Counted from the first letter of the stretch, positions 1 to 7,464 are shown. The stretch is 64,000 nt of DNA from Micrococcales bacterium (GCA_016212425.1 JACRGJ010000086.1:33016-97015); one strand, 5' to 3'. The notes: a model not told the origin generated them from the sequence alone. Program-made: numbers and translations.

Positions 1-30
1 GGCTACGACCCCCGGGTCGACGACCGCTGA
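1..30 (+). CDS. possible 3' end of an upstream gene (partial)
   Basis: Read in frame 1 the window opens with nine sense codons (G-Y-D-P-R-V-D-D-R) followed by TGA at 28-30. It could be the C-terminus of a plus-strand gene that converges on greA. Nine codons are too few to identify a family, and an open frame of this length is expected by chance in GC-rich DNA, so this is only a flag for the window edge. Confidence 0.3.
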   Translation, partial: GYDPRVDDR

Positions 31-48
31 GTTCGCCGGTGCGGCCGA

Positions 49-537
49 TCAGCCCTGGTAGGTCTCCACCTTCTCGACCTCGACGGCGATATCGCGGCCG
101 TTCGGCGCGGTGTACTGCGTCTTCTCGCCCACCTTGAGACCGAGGATCGCCTCGCCGAGCGGACTCGTCGCGGGGAAGACGTCGATGTCGCTGTCGGAGA
201 TCTCGCGGCTGCCGAGCAGGAACCGGGTGGACTCGCCGGCGAGCGTCGCGGTGACCACCGTGCCGATCTCCACCACCCCGTGACTCCGGGGCGCCTCGCC
301 GACGGTGGCGGTGCGCAGCAGTTCGGTGAGCTGGCGGATGCGGGCCTCCATCTTGCCCTGCTCGTCCTTGGCGGCGTGGTAGCCGCCGTTCTCGCGGAGG
401 TCGCCCTCGGAGCGGGCCTCCTCGATCTTCTTCGCGATGTCGGTGCGGCCGGGGCCGGTCAGCTCGCCGAGCTCGGCGGACAGCCGATCGTAGGCCTCCT
501 GGGTGAGCCAGGTCGTGGACGCGGTGACGTCGGTCAT
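49..537 (-). CDS. greA: transcription elongation factor GreA
   Basis: Predicted 162-residue GreA, which rescues backtracked RNA polymerase by inserting its coiled coil into the secondary channel and stimulating transcript cleavage. Residues 1-75 form the N-terminal coiled coil, with the acidic tip motif GDLREN at 45-50 followed by GGYHAAKDEQ; the rest is the FKBP-like C-terminal domain. Length matches the family. The start chosen is the ATG at 537 because an AAGGAG ribosome binding site lies just upstream on the minus strand; the frame stays open to 636 but has no family-like sequence there. The DUF4307 gene lies upstream on the same strand, a pairing seen widely in actinobacteria (established knowledge). 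Confidence 0.96.
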   Translation of the reverse strand: MTDVTASTTWLTQEAYDRLSAELGELTGPGRTDIAKKIEEARSEGDLRENGGYHAAKDEQGKMEARIRQLTELLRTATVGEAPRSHGVVEIGTVVTATLAGESTRFLLGSREISDSDIDVFPATSPLGEAILGLKVGEKTQYTAPNGRDIAVEVEKVETYQG

Positions 538-655
538 GCGGACTCCTTCGCGATCGGAGCGGCGATGCCGTAGAACTCCGGTCACATGATCGAGACCGGC
601 CGCGACGGGCCGGTCTTCCGGGCCGTCCGCGCTCACGCGGGCGAACGGTCGGGCC

Positions 656-661
656 AGTCTA
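656..661 (-). promoter_or_regulatory. candidate -10 element for greA sharing a stop codon
   Basis: On the minus strand TAGACT occupies these bases, and its TAG (659-661) is the stop codon of the DUF4307 gene. Transcription from it would give greA a leader of about 110 nt. No clear -35 hexamer is visible, so this rests on the hexamer alone. Confidence 0.4.
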
Positions 662-1063
662 GGTCAGCCAGCAGCGGGAGATCAATCCGCTCGCGGGCGG
701 CTGGCTGGTCCTCACGGTGGTGCTGAACTGCCGGGTCCGCTGTGCGGAGGCGGGCCAGGACACGACCTTCCAGCCGATGATCGCGCTCGTATCGGACTTG
801 GCCGCGACGGCGCATCCGATCGTCCGGCCCGGGGTCGCGGTGACCTCGTAGCGCACCGTCGCGGAGTCGGGCGCGAGGCTGTACCCGAGGTCACGCTGGT
901 CGATGGCGGGGTTCGGCGCGACGAGCCCCACCCAGACCACCCACAGCGCGCCGGCGGCCAGAAGCCCGGCGGCGACGCCGACGATCCACAGGCGGATCAG
1001 GGCGCGTCGGCGCGGGGTGCGTCCGTACCGGACGTCCAGGCCCGGGGGCACCGTCGCGGTCAT
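659..1063 (-). CDS. DUF4307 family single-pass membrane protein
   Basis: A 134-residue protein of the actinobacterial DUF4307 type, function unknown. A short arginine-rich cytoplasmic N-terminus (residues 1-22) is followed by one transmembrane helix at about 23-48 and an extracytoplasmic domain of about 85 residues that contains two cysteines. The ATG at 1063 has a GAGGGAG-like ribosome binding site upstream. The gene lies directly upstream of greA, the order known from mycobacteria, where this family sits between greA and the mycothiol conjugate amidase gene mca. Here no mca is present; a small membrane-protein gene diverges instead. Confidence 0.85.
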   Translation of the reverse strand: MTATVPPGLDVRYGRTPRRRALIRLWIVGVAAGLLAAGALWVVWVGLVAPNPAIDQRDLGYSLAPDSATVRYEVTATPGRTIGCAVAAKSDTSAIIGWKVVSWPASAQRTRQFSTTVRTSQPPASGLISRCWLT

Positions 1064-1082
1064 CGCCCAGCTCCCTCTCGAT

Positions 1083-1088
1083 TACGCT
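1083..1088 (+). promoter_or_regulatory. candidate -10 for the small membrane protein gene
   Basis: TACGCT lies 34 nt before the ATG at 1123. A TGAGGAG ribosome binding site sits at about 1110-1116, so this would be an ordinary leadered transcript. Confidence 0.4.
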
Positions 1089-1093
1089 GGCCC

Positions 1094-1099
1094 AGGCTA
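1094..1099 (-). promoter_or_regulatory. candidate -10 for the DUF4307 gene
   Basis: TAGCCT on the minus strand, 30 nt upstream of the DUF4307 ATG, overlaps the divergent promoter region of the gene at 1123. The two promoters would compete for the same roughly 20 bp. Confidence 0.35.
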
Positions 1100-1122
1100 A
1101 ACCCCGACACCTGAGGAGCCGC

Positions 1123-1386
1123 ATGCCGTTGGTGGACCTGCTTCGCGCGGCCACGCCGAGTCCGGGCCCGACCCCGCCGCCGGACGACCTCGTCACCCCC
1201 GGACCGCTCGGGTTCCTCATCCCGCTCGCGGTCGCCGTGCTGGCGATCCTGCTGATCCTCGACATGGTGCGCCGCGTCCGCCGCACCCAGGCCCGCGAGC
1301 GCGCACGGGAGCGCATCGCCGCCGAGCTCGCCACCTCGCCCGAGGTCGGCGAGACCGAGCCGGAGGACCCCCGCTCCGGCCGTTGA
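1123..1386 (+). CDS. small single-pass membrane protein
   Basis: An 87-residue protein with a Pro-rich N-terminal segment (12-30), one strongly hydrophobic helix at about 29-48 (rich in Leu, Ile, Ala, Val) and a highly charged Arg/Glu-rich cytoplasmic tail. A TGAGGAG ribosome binding site precedes the ATG. Small membrane proteins of this layout accompany the mca/greA/DUF4307 cluster in other actinobacteria (established context); the function is not known. The stop codon lies inside the first unit of a tandem 15-bp repeat. Confidence 0.75.
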   Translation: MPLVDLLRAATPSPGPTPPPDDLVTPGPLGFLIPLAVAVLAILLILDMVRRVRRTQARERARERIAAELATSPEVGETEPEDPRSGR

Positions 1387-1442
1387 GCGTTCGACCGGTG
1401 AGCATCCGACCGTTGAGCGTTCGACCGTTGAGCATCCGACCG
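1383..1442 (+). repeat. four tandem 15-bp repeats between convergent genes
   Basis: Four head-to-tail units of the form TTGAGCRTYCGACCG occupy 1383-1397, 1398-1412, 1413-1427 and 1428-1442; the second begins with G instead of T. Units alternate between GTT and ATC versions, suggesting duplication of a 30-bp pair. The array starts at the stop codon of the small membrane protein gene and ends before the stop of the hemolysin III-like gene. Confidence 0.9.
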
Positions 1443-1458
1443 CGGAGCGGACGAGACG

Positions 1459-2169
1459 TCAGCCGGCGACGGGATTCATCGCGATCAGCAGGATGCCGAC
1501 CCACTGGCACAGGAACGCGATGACCGTGCAGGTGTGGAACATCTCGTGGAAGCCGAACACGCCCGGCACGGGGTTGGGACGCTTGAGGGCGTAGAACACG
1601 GCGCCGAGCGTGTACGCGAGGCCGCCGACGAGGATGAGCACCATCGTGGCGACGTTGGCCTTCACGAGGTCGCCCATGTAGAACATCGCCGCCCAGCCCA
1701 GTGCGATGTACAGCGCCACGTAGAGCCAGCGCGGCGCCGAGAGCCAGAAGATCCGGAACGTCACGCCGAGCGCGGCGCCCACCCACACCGCGGTCAGTAG
1801 GATCGCCGACTGGGGAAACGACAGGGCGCAGACCGCGATCGGCGTGTAGGTGCCCGCGATCAGCAGGAAGATGTTCGAGTGGTCCAGCCGGCGGAACACG
1901 GCTTTCACCTTCGGTGACCAGTCGATGCGGTGGTAGGTGGCGCTGATGCCGAAGAGCAGCAGCGACGTCGCCATGAAGATCGCGCTGGCCGCCTTGGCGG
2001 CGCCGCCGTCCGCGAGCACGATGAGCACGACCCCGAGGGCGAGGGCGAGGGGGAACGTGCCGGCGTGGATCCACCCGCGCCACAGCGGCTTCACCTCGGT
2101 CGAGGGCTGCGAGCGCTCGGCGTCCACGAGCGGGACGTGGTCCCGGCCGAGATCGGCCTCCGAGGTCAT
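1459..2169 (-). CDS. trhA: hemolysin III / PAQR family membrane protein
   Basis: A 236-residue protein with seven hydrophobic segments after a polar N-terminus of about 30 residues. The C-terminal FHEMFHTCTV stretch and an internal SATYHRIDWS stretch are the conserved His-containing metal-site motifs of the PAQR/hemolysin III family. Members sit in the cytoplasmic membrane; bacterial ones are linked to membrane energetics and lipid homeostasis rather than to proven hemolysis (established knowledge). The ATG at 2169 is preceded by TAGGCT with a 6-nt gap and no ribosome binding site, so leaderless translation is inferred. It runs convergently towards the small membrane-protein gene. Confidence 0.92.
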   Translation of the reverse strand: MTSEADLGRDHVPLVDAERSQPSTEVKPLWRGWIHAGTFPLALALGVVLIVLADGGAAKAASAIFMATSLLLFGISATYHRIDWSPKVKAVFRRLDHSNIFLLIAGTYTPIAVCALSFPQSAILLTAVWVGAALGVTFRIFWLSAPRWLYVALYIALGWAAMFYMGDLVKANVATMVLILVGGLAYTLGAVFYALKRPNPVPGVFGFHEMFHTCTVIAFLCQWVGILLIAMNPVAG

Positions 2170-2181
2170 GCCCGGAGCCTA
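2167..2181 (-). promoter_or_regulatory. leaderless promoter of trhA
   Basis: TAGGCT (2176-2181, minus strand), 6-nt spacer, then ATG. No purine-rich ribosome binding site lies between. Confidence 0.6.
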
Positions 2182-2234
2182 GGACTCCGATCTGACGAGA
2201 ACCCCGGGGCGGCGGTCCGGACGGGTGCGTGGAC

Positions 2235-2249
2235 TACGGTTTCCCCGTG
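2235..2249 (+). promoter_or_regulatory. leaderless promoter of the cis-prenyl transferase gene
   Basis: TACGGT (2235-2240), 6-nt spacer, GTG at 2247. This supports 2247 over the GTG at 2229, which would lie upstream of the presumed transcript start. Confidence 0.6.
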
Positions 2250-3032
2250 CCGGAGCGGAGCGAGAGAGGCGGACGGGGTCTGCTGTACGACCTCTACCAA
2301 CGCCGGCTCCGGCGTCGCCTCTCCGCGGCTCCGCTGCCCCGCCACGTCGCCATGATCATCGACGGAAATCGTCGCTGGGCACGGCAGAAGGCCCTCGAGA
2401 CGGCCGCGCACGGCCACCGCGCCGGTGCCGCGAAGATGCACGAGTTCCTGCGCTGGTGCGATCAGCTGGGCATCGAGGTCGTCACGCTGTACCTGCTCTC
2501 GACCGACAACCTGCGAGGTCGCTCTCAAGTCGAGCTCGACGAACTGGTCGGCATCATCGCCGACCTCGCCGACGACATCTCGCGCGAGGACGCCTGGCGC
2601 ATCCAGCACGTCGGATCCTCCGGGGGACTCCCGGAGCCGCTCGTCGCGGCGCTGCGCGATGCCGAGGCACGCACCGCGGAGCACACCGGGCTGCACGTCA
2701 ACCTCGCCGTCGGCTACGGCGGGCGGCGTGAGATCGCGGATGCGATGCGCAGCATCGTGCAGAGCCACCAGTCCGCCGGCGGCACGATCGAGCAGCTCGC
2801 CACTCTGCTGACGCCGGAGACCATCGCCCAGCACCTCTACACGCAGGGCCAGCCGGATCCGGACCTCATCATCCGCACCTCGGGGGAGCAGCGGCTCTCG
2901 GACTTCATGCTGTGGCAGTCGGCGCACTCGGAGTTCTACTTCGTGGAGGCGCTCGGACCCGATCTGCGGGAGGTCGACTTCCTCCGCGCCCTGCGCACCT
3001 ACTCCTCGCGCGAGCGGAGATTCGGCGGCTGA
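2247..3032 (+). CDS. uppS: isoprenyl (cis-prenyl) diphosphate synthase
   Basis: A 261-residue member of the undecaprenyl diphosphate synthase family, which condenses isopentenyl diphosphate units in cis onto an allylic diphosphate to make polyprenyl carriers for cell-wall synthesis. The catalytic aspartate motif IIDGNRRWA is at about 37-45; the conserved IIRTSGEQRLSDFMLWQ stretch and SEFYFVE follow in the C-terminal third. Actinobacteria often carry two such enzymes, a short-chain Z-prenyl synthase and a long-chain one, and sequence reading alone does not tell which this is. The start at 2247 is inferred from a leaderless promoter; 2229 is the alternative. It precedes the PhoH-like gene with a 347-bp gap. 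Confidence 0.92.
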   Translation: MPERSERGGRGLLYDLYQRRLRRRLSAAPLPRHVAMIIDGNRRWARQKALETAAHGHRAGAAKMHEFLRWCDQLGIEVVTLYLLSTDNLRGRSQVELDELVGIIADLADDISREDAWRIQHVGSSGGLPEPLVAALRDAEARTAEHTGLHVNLAVGYGGRREIADAMRSIVQSHQSAGGTIEQLATLLTPETIAQHLYTQGQPDPDLIIRTSGEQRLSDFMLWQSAHSEFYFVEALGPDLREVDFLRALRTYSSRERRFGG

Positions 3033-3379
3033 GCTCCAAACCGCCGCCCCTGCAACATCTCGCGGGGCTCCGCCGCGCTCGACGGCCGCCCCCGATCCCA
3101 CCCGACCCGCGCCCCGGGCCTCTTCCCCAATTGGTTCACACGACGGCCGATACGCCGCATTTTGGGCCATGTCACGGGGCCCCGCCGCGGGCGGCGACCG
3201 CTGTTCACCGGTCCGTAACGGAATCGGGCGTGTCGGATCACGGCGCGGCGGCGACGCCGACCTAGCGTCGGCAACGTCGGGCACCGCGCCCGGCCGGAGC
3301 GGCCCTCGTTCGTTCCGCGAGCCCCGGCCGCTTCGTCATGCGACGCCGGATGCCTCTGGCACCCGGGGCAGGAGAGCCA
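3033..3379 (+). promoter_or_regulatory. 347-bp gap with a dyad over a candidate -10 of the PhoH-like gene
   Basis: No protein-like frame was recognised here. TAGCGT at 3263-3268 is a candidate -10, which would give the PhoH-like gene a leader of about 105 nt. It lies within a perfect dyad, GCCGAC (3256-3261) and GTCGGC (3267-3272) separated by 5 nt, a plausible operator. The rest is C-rich and featureless apart from a short AT-richer patch near 3130-3170. Confidence 0.4.
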
Positions 3380-4771
3380 GTGCCCTCGCTCGACCGAACC
3401 TCCGCACCCTCCACCACCAGCACCACCGCCGCGACGACGGCATCCGGGATCGCGCCCTCCGCACGAGAGCAGAGGGAGAGGACGGCCGAACGCACCTATG
3501 TGCTCGACACCTCTGTGCTGCTCAGCGACCCGCGTGCGCTGTACCGGTTCGCCGAGCACTCCGTGGTGCTGCCGGTCGTTGTGATCACCGAGCTCGAGGC
3601 CAAGCGCCACGACCCCGAGATCGGCTACTTCGCGCGACAGGCGCTGCGGATCCTCGACGAGCTGCGCATCGAGCACGAGCGTCTCGACTTCCCGATCCCC
3701 GTCGGCGAGGGCACCCTCCGCGTGGAGCTCAACCACTCCGACCAGGCGATCCTGCCCTCCGGCATGCGGCTGAACGACAACGACTCCCGCATCCTCGCGG
3801 TGGCCTCGAATCTCGCGCAGGACGGCCTGGACGTGACGGTCGTCTCGAAGGACCTGCCGCTGCGGGTGAAGGCCGCCGCGATCGGCCTGGCGGCGGAGGA
3901 GTACCGGGCCGAACTCGCGGTGGATTCCGGATACACCGGTGTCGCGGAGATCGACCTTTCGGCCGAGCAGATGTCGGAACTGTACGACGCGGAGCAGCTC
4001 TCCAGCCGCACCGTCGGCGAGCTCCCGATCAACACCAGCCTCGTCATCCGCTCCGATCGCGGCTCGGCGCTCGGCCGGGTGACCGGCGCCGGGCGCTTCA
4101 CGCTCGTGCGCGGCGATCGAGACGTGTTCGGCCTGCACGGCCGCAGCGCCGAGCAGCGTCTCGCGATCGACCTCCTGCTCGACCCCGGCGTGGGTATCGT
4201 CTCCCTCGGCGGCCGGGCCGGCACCGGCAAGAGCGCGCTCGCGCTGTGCGCGGGCCTGGAGGCGGTGCTCGAGAAGCAGCAGCACCGGAAGATCATGGTG
4301 TTCCGGCCGCTGTACGCGGTGGGCGGTCAGGAGCTCGGGTACCTGCCCGGCGACAAGGACGAGAAGATGAGCCCCTGGGGGCAGGCGGTGTTCGACACCC
4401 TCGGCGCGCTCGTCTCGGACAACGTGCTCGAGGAGGTGACGGAGCGCGGTCTGCTCGAGGTGCTGCCGCTCACGCACATCCGCGGTCGTTCCCTGCACGA
4501 CGCCTTCGTGATCGTCGACGAGGCGCAGTCGCTCGAGCGCAACGTGCTGCTCACCGTGCTCTCGCGCATCGGGCAGAACTCGCGGGTCGTGCTCACCCAC
4601 GACGTGGCGCAGCGCGACAACCTGCGCGTCGGGCGCCACGACGGCGTCGCGAGCGTCATCGAGACGCTGAAGGGGCATCCGCTGTTCGGGCACATCACCC
4701 TCATGCGCTCCGAGCGCTCGGCCGTCGCCGCCCTCGTCACCGAACTGCTGGAGTCCATCGAGCTCGCCTGA
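3380..4771 (+). CDS. PIN domain-PhoH ATPase fusion protein
   Basis: A 463-residue protein with an N-terminal PIN nuclease-like domain (starting [12 protein letters not shown] near residue 40) and a C-terminal PhoH-type ATPase with Walker [11 protein letters not shown] near 276 and Walker B VIVDEAQS near 376. PIN-PhoH proteins are thought to couple RNA unwinding to RNA cleavage (established for the mycobacterial PhoH2 family; this protein is of the longer PhoH/YlaK type). The start is taken as GTG 3380 because AGGAG at 3370-3374 is correctly spaced; an upstream ATG in frame at 3338 lacks a site. Residues 5-35 are a low-complexity Thr/Ala/Ser linker. Confidence 0.9.
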   Translation: MPSLDRTSAPSTTSTTAATTASGIAPSAREQRERTAERTYVLDTSVLLSDPRALYRFAEHSVVLPVVVITELEAKRHDPEIGYFARQALRILDELRIEHERLDFPIPVGEGTLRVELNHSDQAILPSGMRLNDNDSRILAVASNLAQDGLDVTVVSKDLPLRVKAAAIGLAAEEYRAELAVDSGYTGVAEIDLSAEQMSELYDAEQLSSRTVGELPINTSLVIRSDRGSALGRVTGAGRFTLVRGDRDVFGLHGRSAEQRLAIDLLLDPGVGIVSLGGRAGTGKSALALCAGLEAVLEKQQHRKIMVFRPLYAVGGQELGYLPGDKDEKMSPWGQAVFDTLGALVSDNVLEEVTERGLLEVLPLTHIRGRSLHDAFVIVDEAQSLERNVLLTVLSRIGQNSRVVLTHDVAQRDNLRVGRHDGVASVIETLKGHPLFGHITLMRSERSAVAALVTELLESIELA

Positions 4772-4842
4772 CCGCGGCGTTCCCCTTCCCCTCGAGAAGA
4801 AGGGCCTGTGGAGAACGCGCACGCGCGAACGCCGCGGCAGGC

Positions 4843-4857
4843 TAGCGTGCGGGCGTG
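4843..4857 (+). promoter_or_regulatory. leaderless promoter of the prepilin peptidase gene
   Basis: TAGCGT (4843-4848), 6-nt spacer GCGGGC, GTG at 4855. Confidence 0.6.
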
Positions 4858-5406
4858 AGCTTCCCGACGACCCCGGTCGGGCGCATCCGGATGCCGTGGC
4901 AACTTCCGGTCTCGCTCGCTCTCGCTGCTCTCGTCCTGGTGCTCGCGGGACCGACGCCCGCGGCCGTGCCGGGGGTCGCGCTCGCCGCCGTCGCCCCGGA
5001 GCTCGCCCTGGTCGACGCGCGCGAGCACCGGCTGCCGAATCGGATGACCTTCCCCGCCCTCGCGGTCGCCGCCGCCGGTGTGCTCGCCTCCGTGGTGGCC
5101 GACGGCGACTCCACCGCCGCGATCGCGGGTGCCGCCTACGGCGGAGGGATGCTGCTGCTCGCGGTGCTCGGCGGGGTCGGCATGGGCGACGCGAAGCTCG
5201 CGGCGCTGATCGGTCTGGCGTGCCCCACCTCGCTGCTTGCCCTCGGCGCTCCCGTCCTGGGGCTGCTGGCGGGCGGGATCGGCGGCGCCGTCGCGCTGAT
5301 CCGAGGGGGGCGCGCCCGGCGCATCCCGTTCGGGCCCTTCCTGCTGGCGGGATGGGTGCTCGCGCTCGCCGCACAACTCGCCCTGGTCGGGCCGCGGGGA
5401 GGGTGA
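4855..5406 (+). CDS. A24-type prepilin peptidase / membrane aspartyl protease
   Basis: A 183-residue polytopic membrane protein. The two catalytic aspartates of A24 peptidases are visible: one in LVDAREHRLPN near residue 52 and one in GMGDAKLA near 109, each followed by hydrophobic helices. It lacks the N-terminal methylase part of PilD, so it resembles the short CpaA/TadV type that processes Flp-like prepilins. No pilin or tad genes are adjacent, so the substrate is unknown. The GTG start fits a leaderless transcript. A degenerate restriction-modification island begins right after it. Confidence 0.85.
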   Translation: MSFPTTPVGRIRMPWQLPVSLALAALVLVLAGPTPAAVPGVALAAVAPELALVDAREHRLPNRMTFPALAVAAAGVLASVVADGDSTAAIAGAAYGGGMLLLAVLGGVGMGDAKLAALIGLACPTSLLALGAPVLGLLAGGIGGAVALIRGGRARRIPFGPFLLAGWVLALAAQLALVGPRGG

Positions 5407-5460
5407 CGGATCGCATCGGCCCAGCCCTTTGCGATGGGGCGTCGCCTCCCGTGGCGTCAT

Positions 5461-5476
5461 TATGGTTGCTCGTGTG
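5461..5476 (+). promoter_or_regulatory. leaderless promoter in front of the HsdS remnant
   Basis: TATGGT (5461-5466), 7-nt spacer, GTG at 5474. It would transcribe the remnant and the coupled Mrr gene. Confidence 0.45.
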
Positions 5477-5698
5477 ATCACCGGGGAACTCAAGAGCAGG
5501 ACGATCGCGTCTGGGACGCGTTCTCAGGCGCGACTGTTCAGGCTGCCGATCGAGGTTCCGCCCATGGGAGTGCAGCGTCTCTTCGCCAGCCATATCGACA
5601 GCTTCGGTGCCGAGCGTAAGAAGGTCGAACGCGCGCTTGCCAGCGACAACGCGCTCTTCGCCTCTCTGCAGGCTAGAGCGTTCAGCGGGGAGCTGTGA
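5474..5698 (+). pseudogene. C-terminal remnant of a type I specificity subunit (HsdS)
   Basis: A 74-residue open frame whose end, ALASDNALFASLQARAFSGE followed by L, is the typical HsdS C-terminus, and whose middle, LPIEVPPMGVQRLFASHI, matches the end of the second target-recognition domain and the start of the conserved distal helix. Everything expected upstream (about 300-350 residues, two target-recognition domains) is missing, as are hsdM and hsdR. TGA (5696-5698) overlaps the Mrr ATG by one base. A small active protein cannot be excluded, because a leaderless promoter precedes it, but decay of a type I system is the simpler reading. Confidence 0.7.
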
Positions 5699-6924
5699 TG
5701 AGCGCCCCGACGTGGGAGGAGTACATGGCGCCGGCGATACGCGTGCTCGCCGACGGCGAGGTGCACCGGGCGCGACAGATCGTCGAGTCGGCGGCGGACC
5801 TGCTGGGTGTGTCTGCTGAGGACCGGCAGGTGCTGATCCCGTCCGGACAGGAGCGCTACCGCAATCGCGGCCTGTGGGCTCTGTCGTACCTCTCGCGCGT
5901 CGGGGCAATCGACCGCCCCACCAGAGGCAACTACCGGGTCACCGACATCGGGCGGAAGCTGCTGGAGGACCACCCCGACGGCATCACGGAGAAAAACCTT
6001 CGCGCACTGTCCGGCGACCCAAATGCGCCGCACACCTTTAAGGCATTCCCACTCGCCGAACGACCAGCAACCCCTGTCGTGGCTGCGAGCGACCCTGAAC
6101 TCGATCCCGAAGAGCAGATCGCCTCTGGGGTGGCGCGCATCAACAGCGACGTCGCCGAGCAGCTGCTGACGCGCATTCTTGAGCAAGAGCCCGTGTTCTT
6201 CGAACAGGCGGTTCTCGATCTGCTCATGGCGATGGGCTATGGCGGCGCCGAGGGCACCGCCAGTCGCACAAAGCTGTCCCGCGACGGCGGCATCGATGGG
6301 ATCATCGACCAGGACGCGCTGGGGCTCTCGCGCATCTACGTGCAGGCGAAGCGCTACGCCCTCGATCACGCCGTCGGGCGCGAGGCGATCCAAGGCTTCG
6401 TCGGGGCGTTGGCCGGGAATCAGGCCAGTCAAGGCGTGTTCATCACTACCAGCCGATTCGCCAGCACCGCTCTCGCCTACGCCGATTCGGTATCCGCCCG
6501 AGTCATCCTGATCGACGGCGAGCGCTTGACACGGCTGATGATCCGCTACGGAGTCGGGGTGCAGGTCAAACAACGGTTCGAGGTCGTGGAGATCGACGAG
6601 GACTTCTTCGAGTCCCCGCCGCCCATATCGCGACCGATAACCCATCGGCTAGCGTGTGCGCATGGACATCCGACGGGAGCGGGCGGCGGCGGGCCTGAGC
6701 CAGTCGCAGCTCGCCCGTGCCGCGGGGGTCTCTCAGCCCAACCTTTCCGCCTACGAGAACGGTCGGCGCGCACCGAGCCCGGTTGTGCTCGAACGCCTTC
6801 AGCGTGCCCTCGCGACGCGGCCGTCACAGCGGGTGCTGCAGCACCGCGGCGACGTCCTCCGCATCGTGGGGGAGCACCATGCCCGCGCGCCGCGGCTCTT
6901 TGGCTCGGTCGCCCGCGGCGATGA
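5698..6924 (+). CDS. mrr: Mrr-type restriction endonuclease with run-on C-terminus
   Basis: Residues 1 to about 307 look like a complete Mrr: an N-terminal winged-helix-like domain, then the PD-(D/E)XK-like catalytic core with GGIDGIIDQD near 198 and VQAKRY near 214, ending EIDEDFFES. Mrr cleaves methylated DNA, which fits an island beside a decayed type I system (established family role). The frame then continues for about 100 Pro/Arg/Ala-rich residues with no family resemblance, reading through the next gene in another frame. TAA at 6638-6640 in the +1 frame is where the ancestral gene may have ended, so a one-base indel near the C-rich run at 6612-6624 is likely. Start ATG 5698 has GGGGAG upstream. 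Confidence 0.82.
   Translation: MSAPTWEEYMAPAIRVLADGEVHRARQIVESAADLLGVSAEDRQVLIPSGQERYRNRGLWALSYLSRVGAIDRPTRGNYRVTDIGRKLLEDHPDGITEKNLRALSGDPNAPHTFKAFPLAERPATPVVAASDPELDPEEQIASGVARINSDVAEQLLTRILEQEPVFFEQAVLDLLMAMGYGGAEGTASRTKLSRDGGIDGIIDQDALGLSRIYVQAKRYALDHAVGREAIQGFVGALAGNQASQGVFITTSRFASTALAYADSVSARVILIDGERLTRLMIRYGVGVQVKQRFEVVEIDEDFFESPPPISRPITHRLACAHGHPTGAGGGGPEPVAARPCRGGLSAQPFRLRERSARTEPGCARTPSACPRDAAVTAGAAAPRRRPPHRGGAPCPRAAALWLGRPRR
6650..6664 (+). promoter_or_regulatory. leaderless promoter of the HTH-MNT gene, inside the Mrr frame
   Basis: TAGCGT (6650-6655), 6-nt spacer, ATG at 6662. It lies within the run-on part of the Mrr reading frame. Confidence 0.6.
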
Positions 6925-7105
6925 CGCCGAGACCTCCGACCTCGACCTGCTCGTCGACTTCACCGACGAGGCGAGCCTGCTCGACGAGGTCGGCCTCCGA
7001 CTCGCTCTCGTCGACCTTCTGCGGGTCGAGGTCGATGTGGTCGCCGTCGACGCGCTGCGCGGCGAGGTGCGCGACCGCATCCTGCGAGAGGCGGTCGCGC
7101 TGTGA
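6662..7105 (+). CDS. HTH-MNT nucleotidyltransferase antitoxin
   Basis: A 147-residue protein with an XRE-type helix-turn-helix at about 1-58 (containing LSQSQLARAAGVSQPNLSAY) and a minimal nucleotidyltransferase domain with LFGSVARGD near 80 and the metal-binding SDLDLLVDF near 93. MNT proteins neutralise HEPN ribonuclease partners, in MntA/HepT systems by AMPylating the toxin (established knowledge). The fused HTH suggests it also represses its own promoter. A four-base GTGA overlap couples it to the HEPN gene. ATG 6662 fits the leaderless promoter; a GTG at 6656 would lie in the spacer. Confidence 0.85.
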   Translation: MDIRRERAAAGLSQSQLARAAGVSQPNLSAYENGRRAPSPVVLERLQRALATRPSQRVLQHRGDVLRIVGEHHARAPRLFGSVARGDDAETSDLDLLVDFTDEASLLDEVGLRLALVDLLRVEVDVVAVDALRGEVRDRILREAVAL

Positions 7106-7464
7106 CGCCTACCGGCGGCGACGACGCGAAGGCGCTCGACGCTTCGGAGCGTGTGCTCGTGGTGTGCGAGGTGATCGCCGACATCGTGGGATCCGGAGAG
7201 GTCGAATTCCTTCGCGACCTGCGCACCCAGTGGGCGGCCGAGATGGGACTGATCCGCATCGGCGAGACGGTCGCCAAGATCCCGGATGCGGTCCGTGCCC
7301 GCTTTCCCGAGCAGCCGTGGCGCCAGATCATCGACATGCGCAACTTCGCCGCCCATCAGTACGACGACCTCGATCCCCAGCGGGTGTGGCGCACGCTCAC
7401 CCGCGATGTCCCGGCTCTGCGGACGTATCTCTCCGGCACCGTCATCCCCGGACTCGACGCGTGA
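7102..7464 (+). CDS. HEPN domain (DUF86) ribonuclease toxin
   Basis: A 120-residue all-alpha protein with the HEPN signature R-x4-H in RNFAAHQY near residue 79, preceded by the WRQIIDMRN stretch typical of DUF86/HepT toxins. HEPN toxins cleave RNA, often tRNA, and form abortive-infection or plasmid-stabilising modules with MNT antitoxins. The GTG start overlaps the antitoxin stop by 4 nt, giving coupled synthesis in the order antitoxin-toxin. It ends 19 bp from the convergent fumC. The first 10 residues are poorly conserved-looking, so the exact start could be a little downstream. Confidence 0.85.
   Translation: MTPTGGDDAKALDASERVLVVCEVIADIVGSGEVEFLRDLRTQWAAEMGLIRIGETVAKIPDAVRARFPEQPWRQIIDMRNFAAHQYDDLDPQRVWRTLTRDVPALRTYLSGTVIPGLDA

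Noticed and set aside
1383..1442. CRISPR-like array
   Set aside because: Units are 15 bp and directly adjacent, with no spacers and no cas genes.
2999..5908. A 969-codon minus-strand open frame opposite the PIN-PhoH and prepilin peptidase genes
   Set aside because: Shadow of the plus-strand coding pattern; low-complexity Arg/Pro/Gly content and no start signals.
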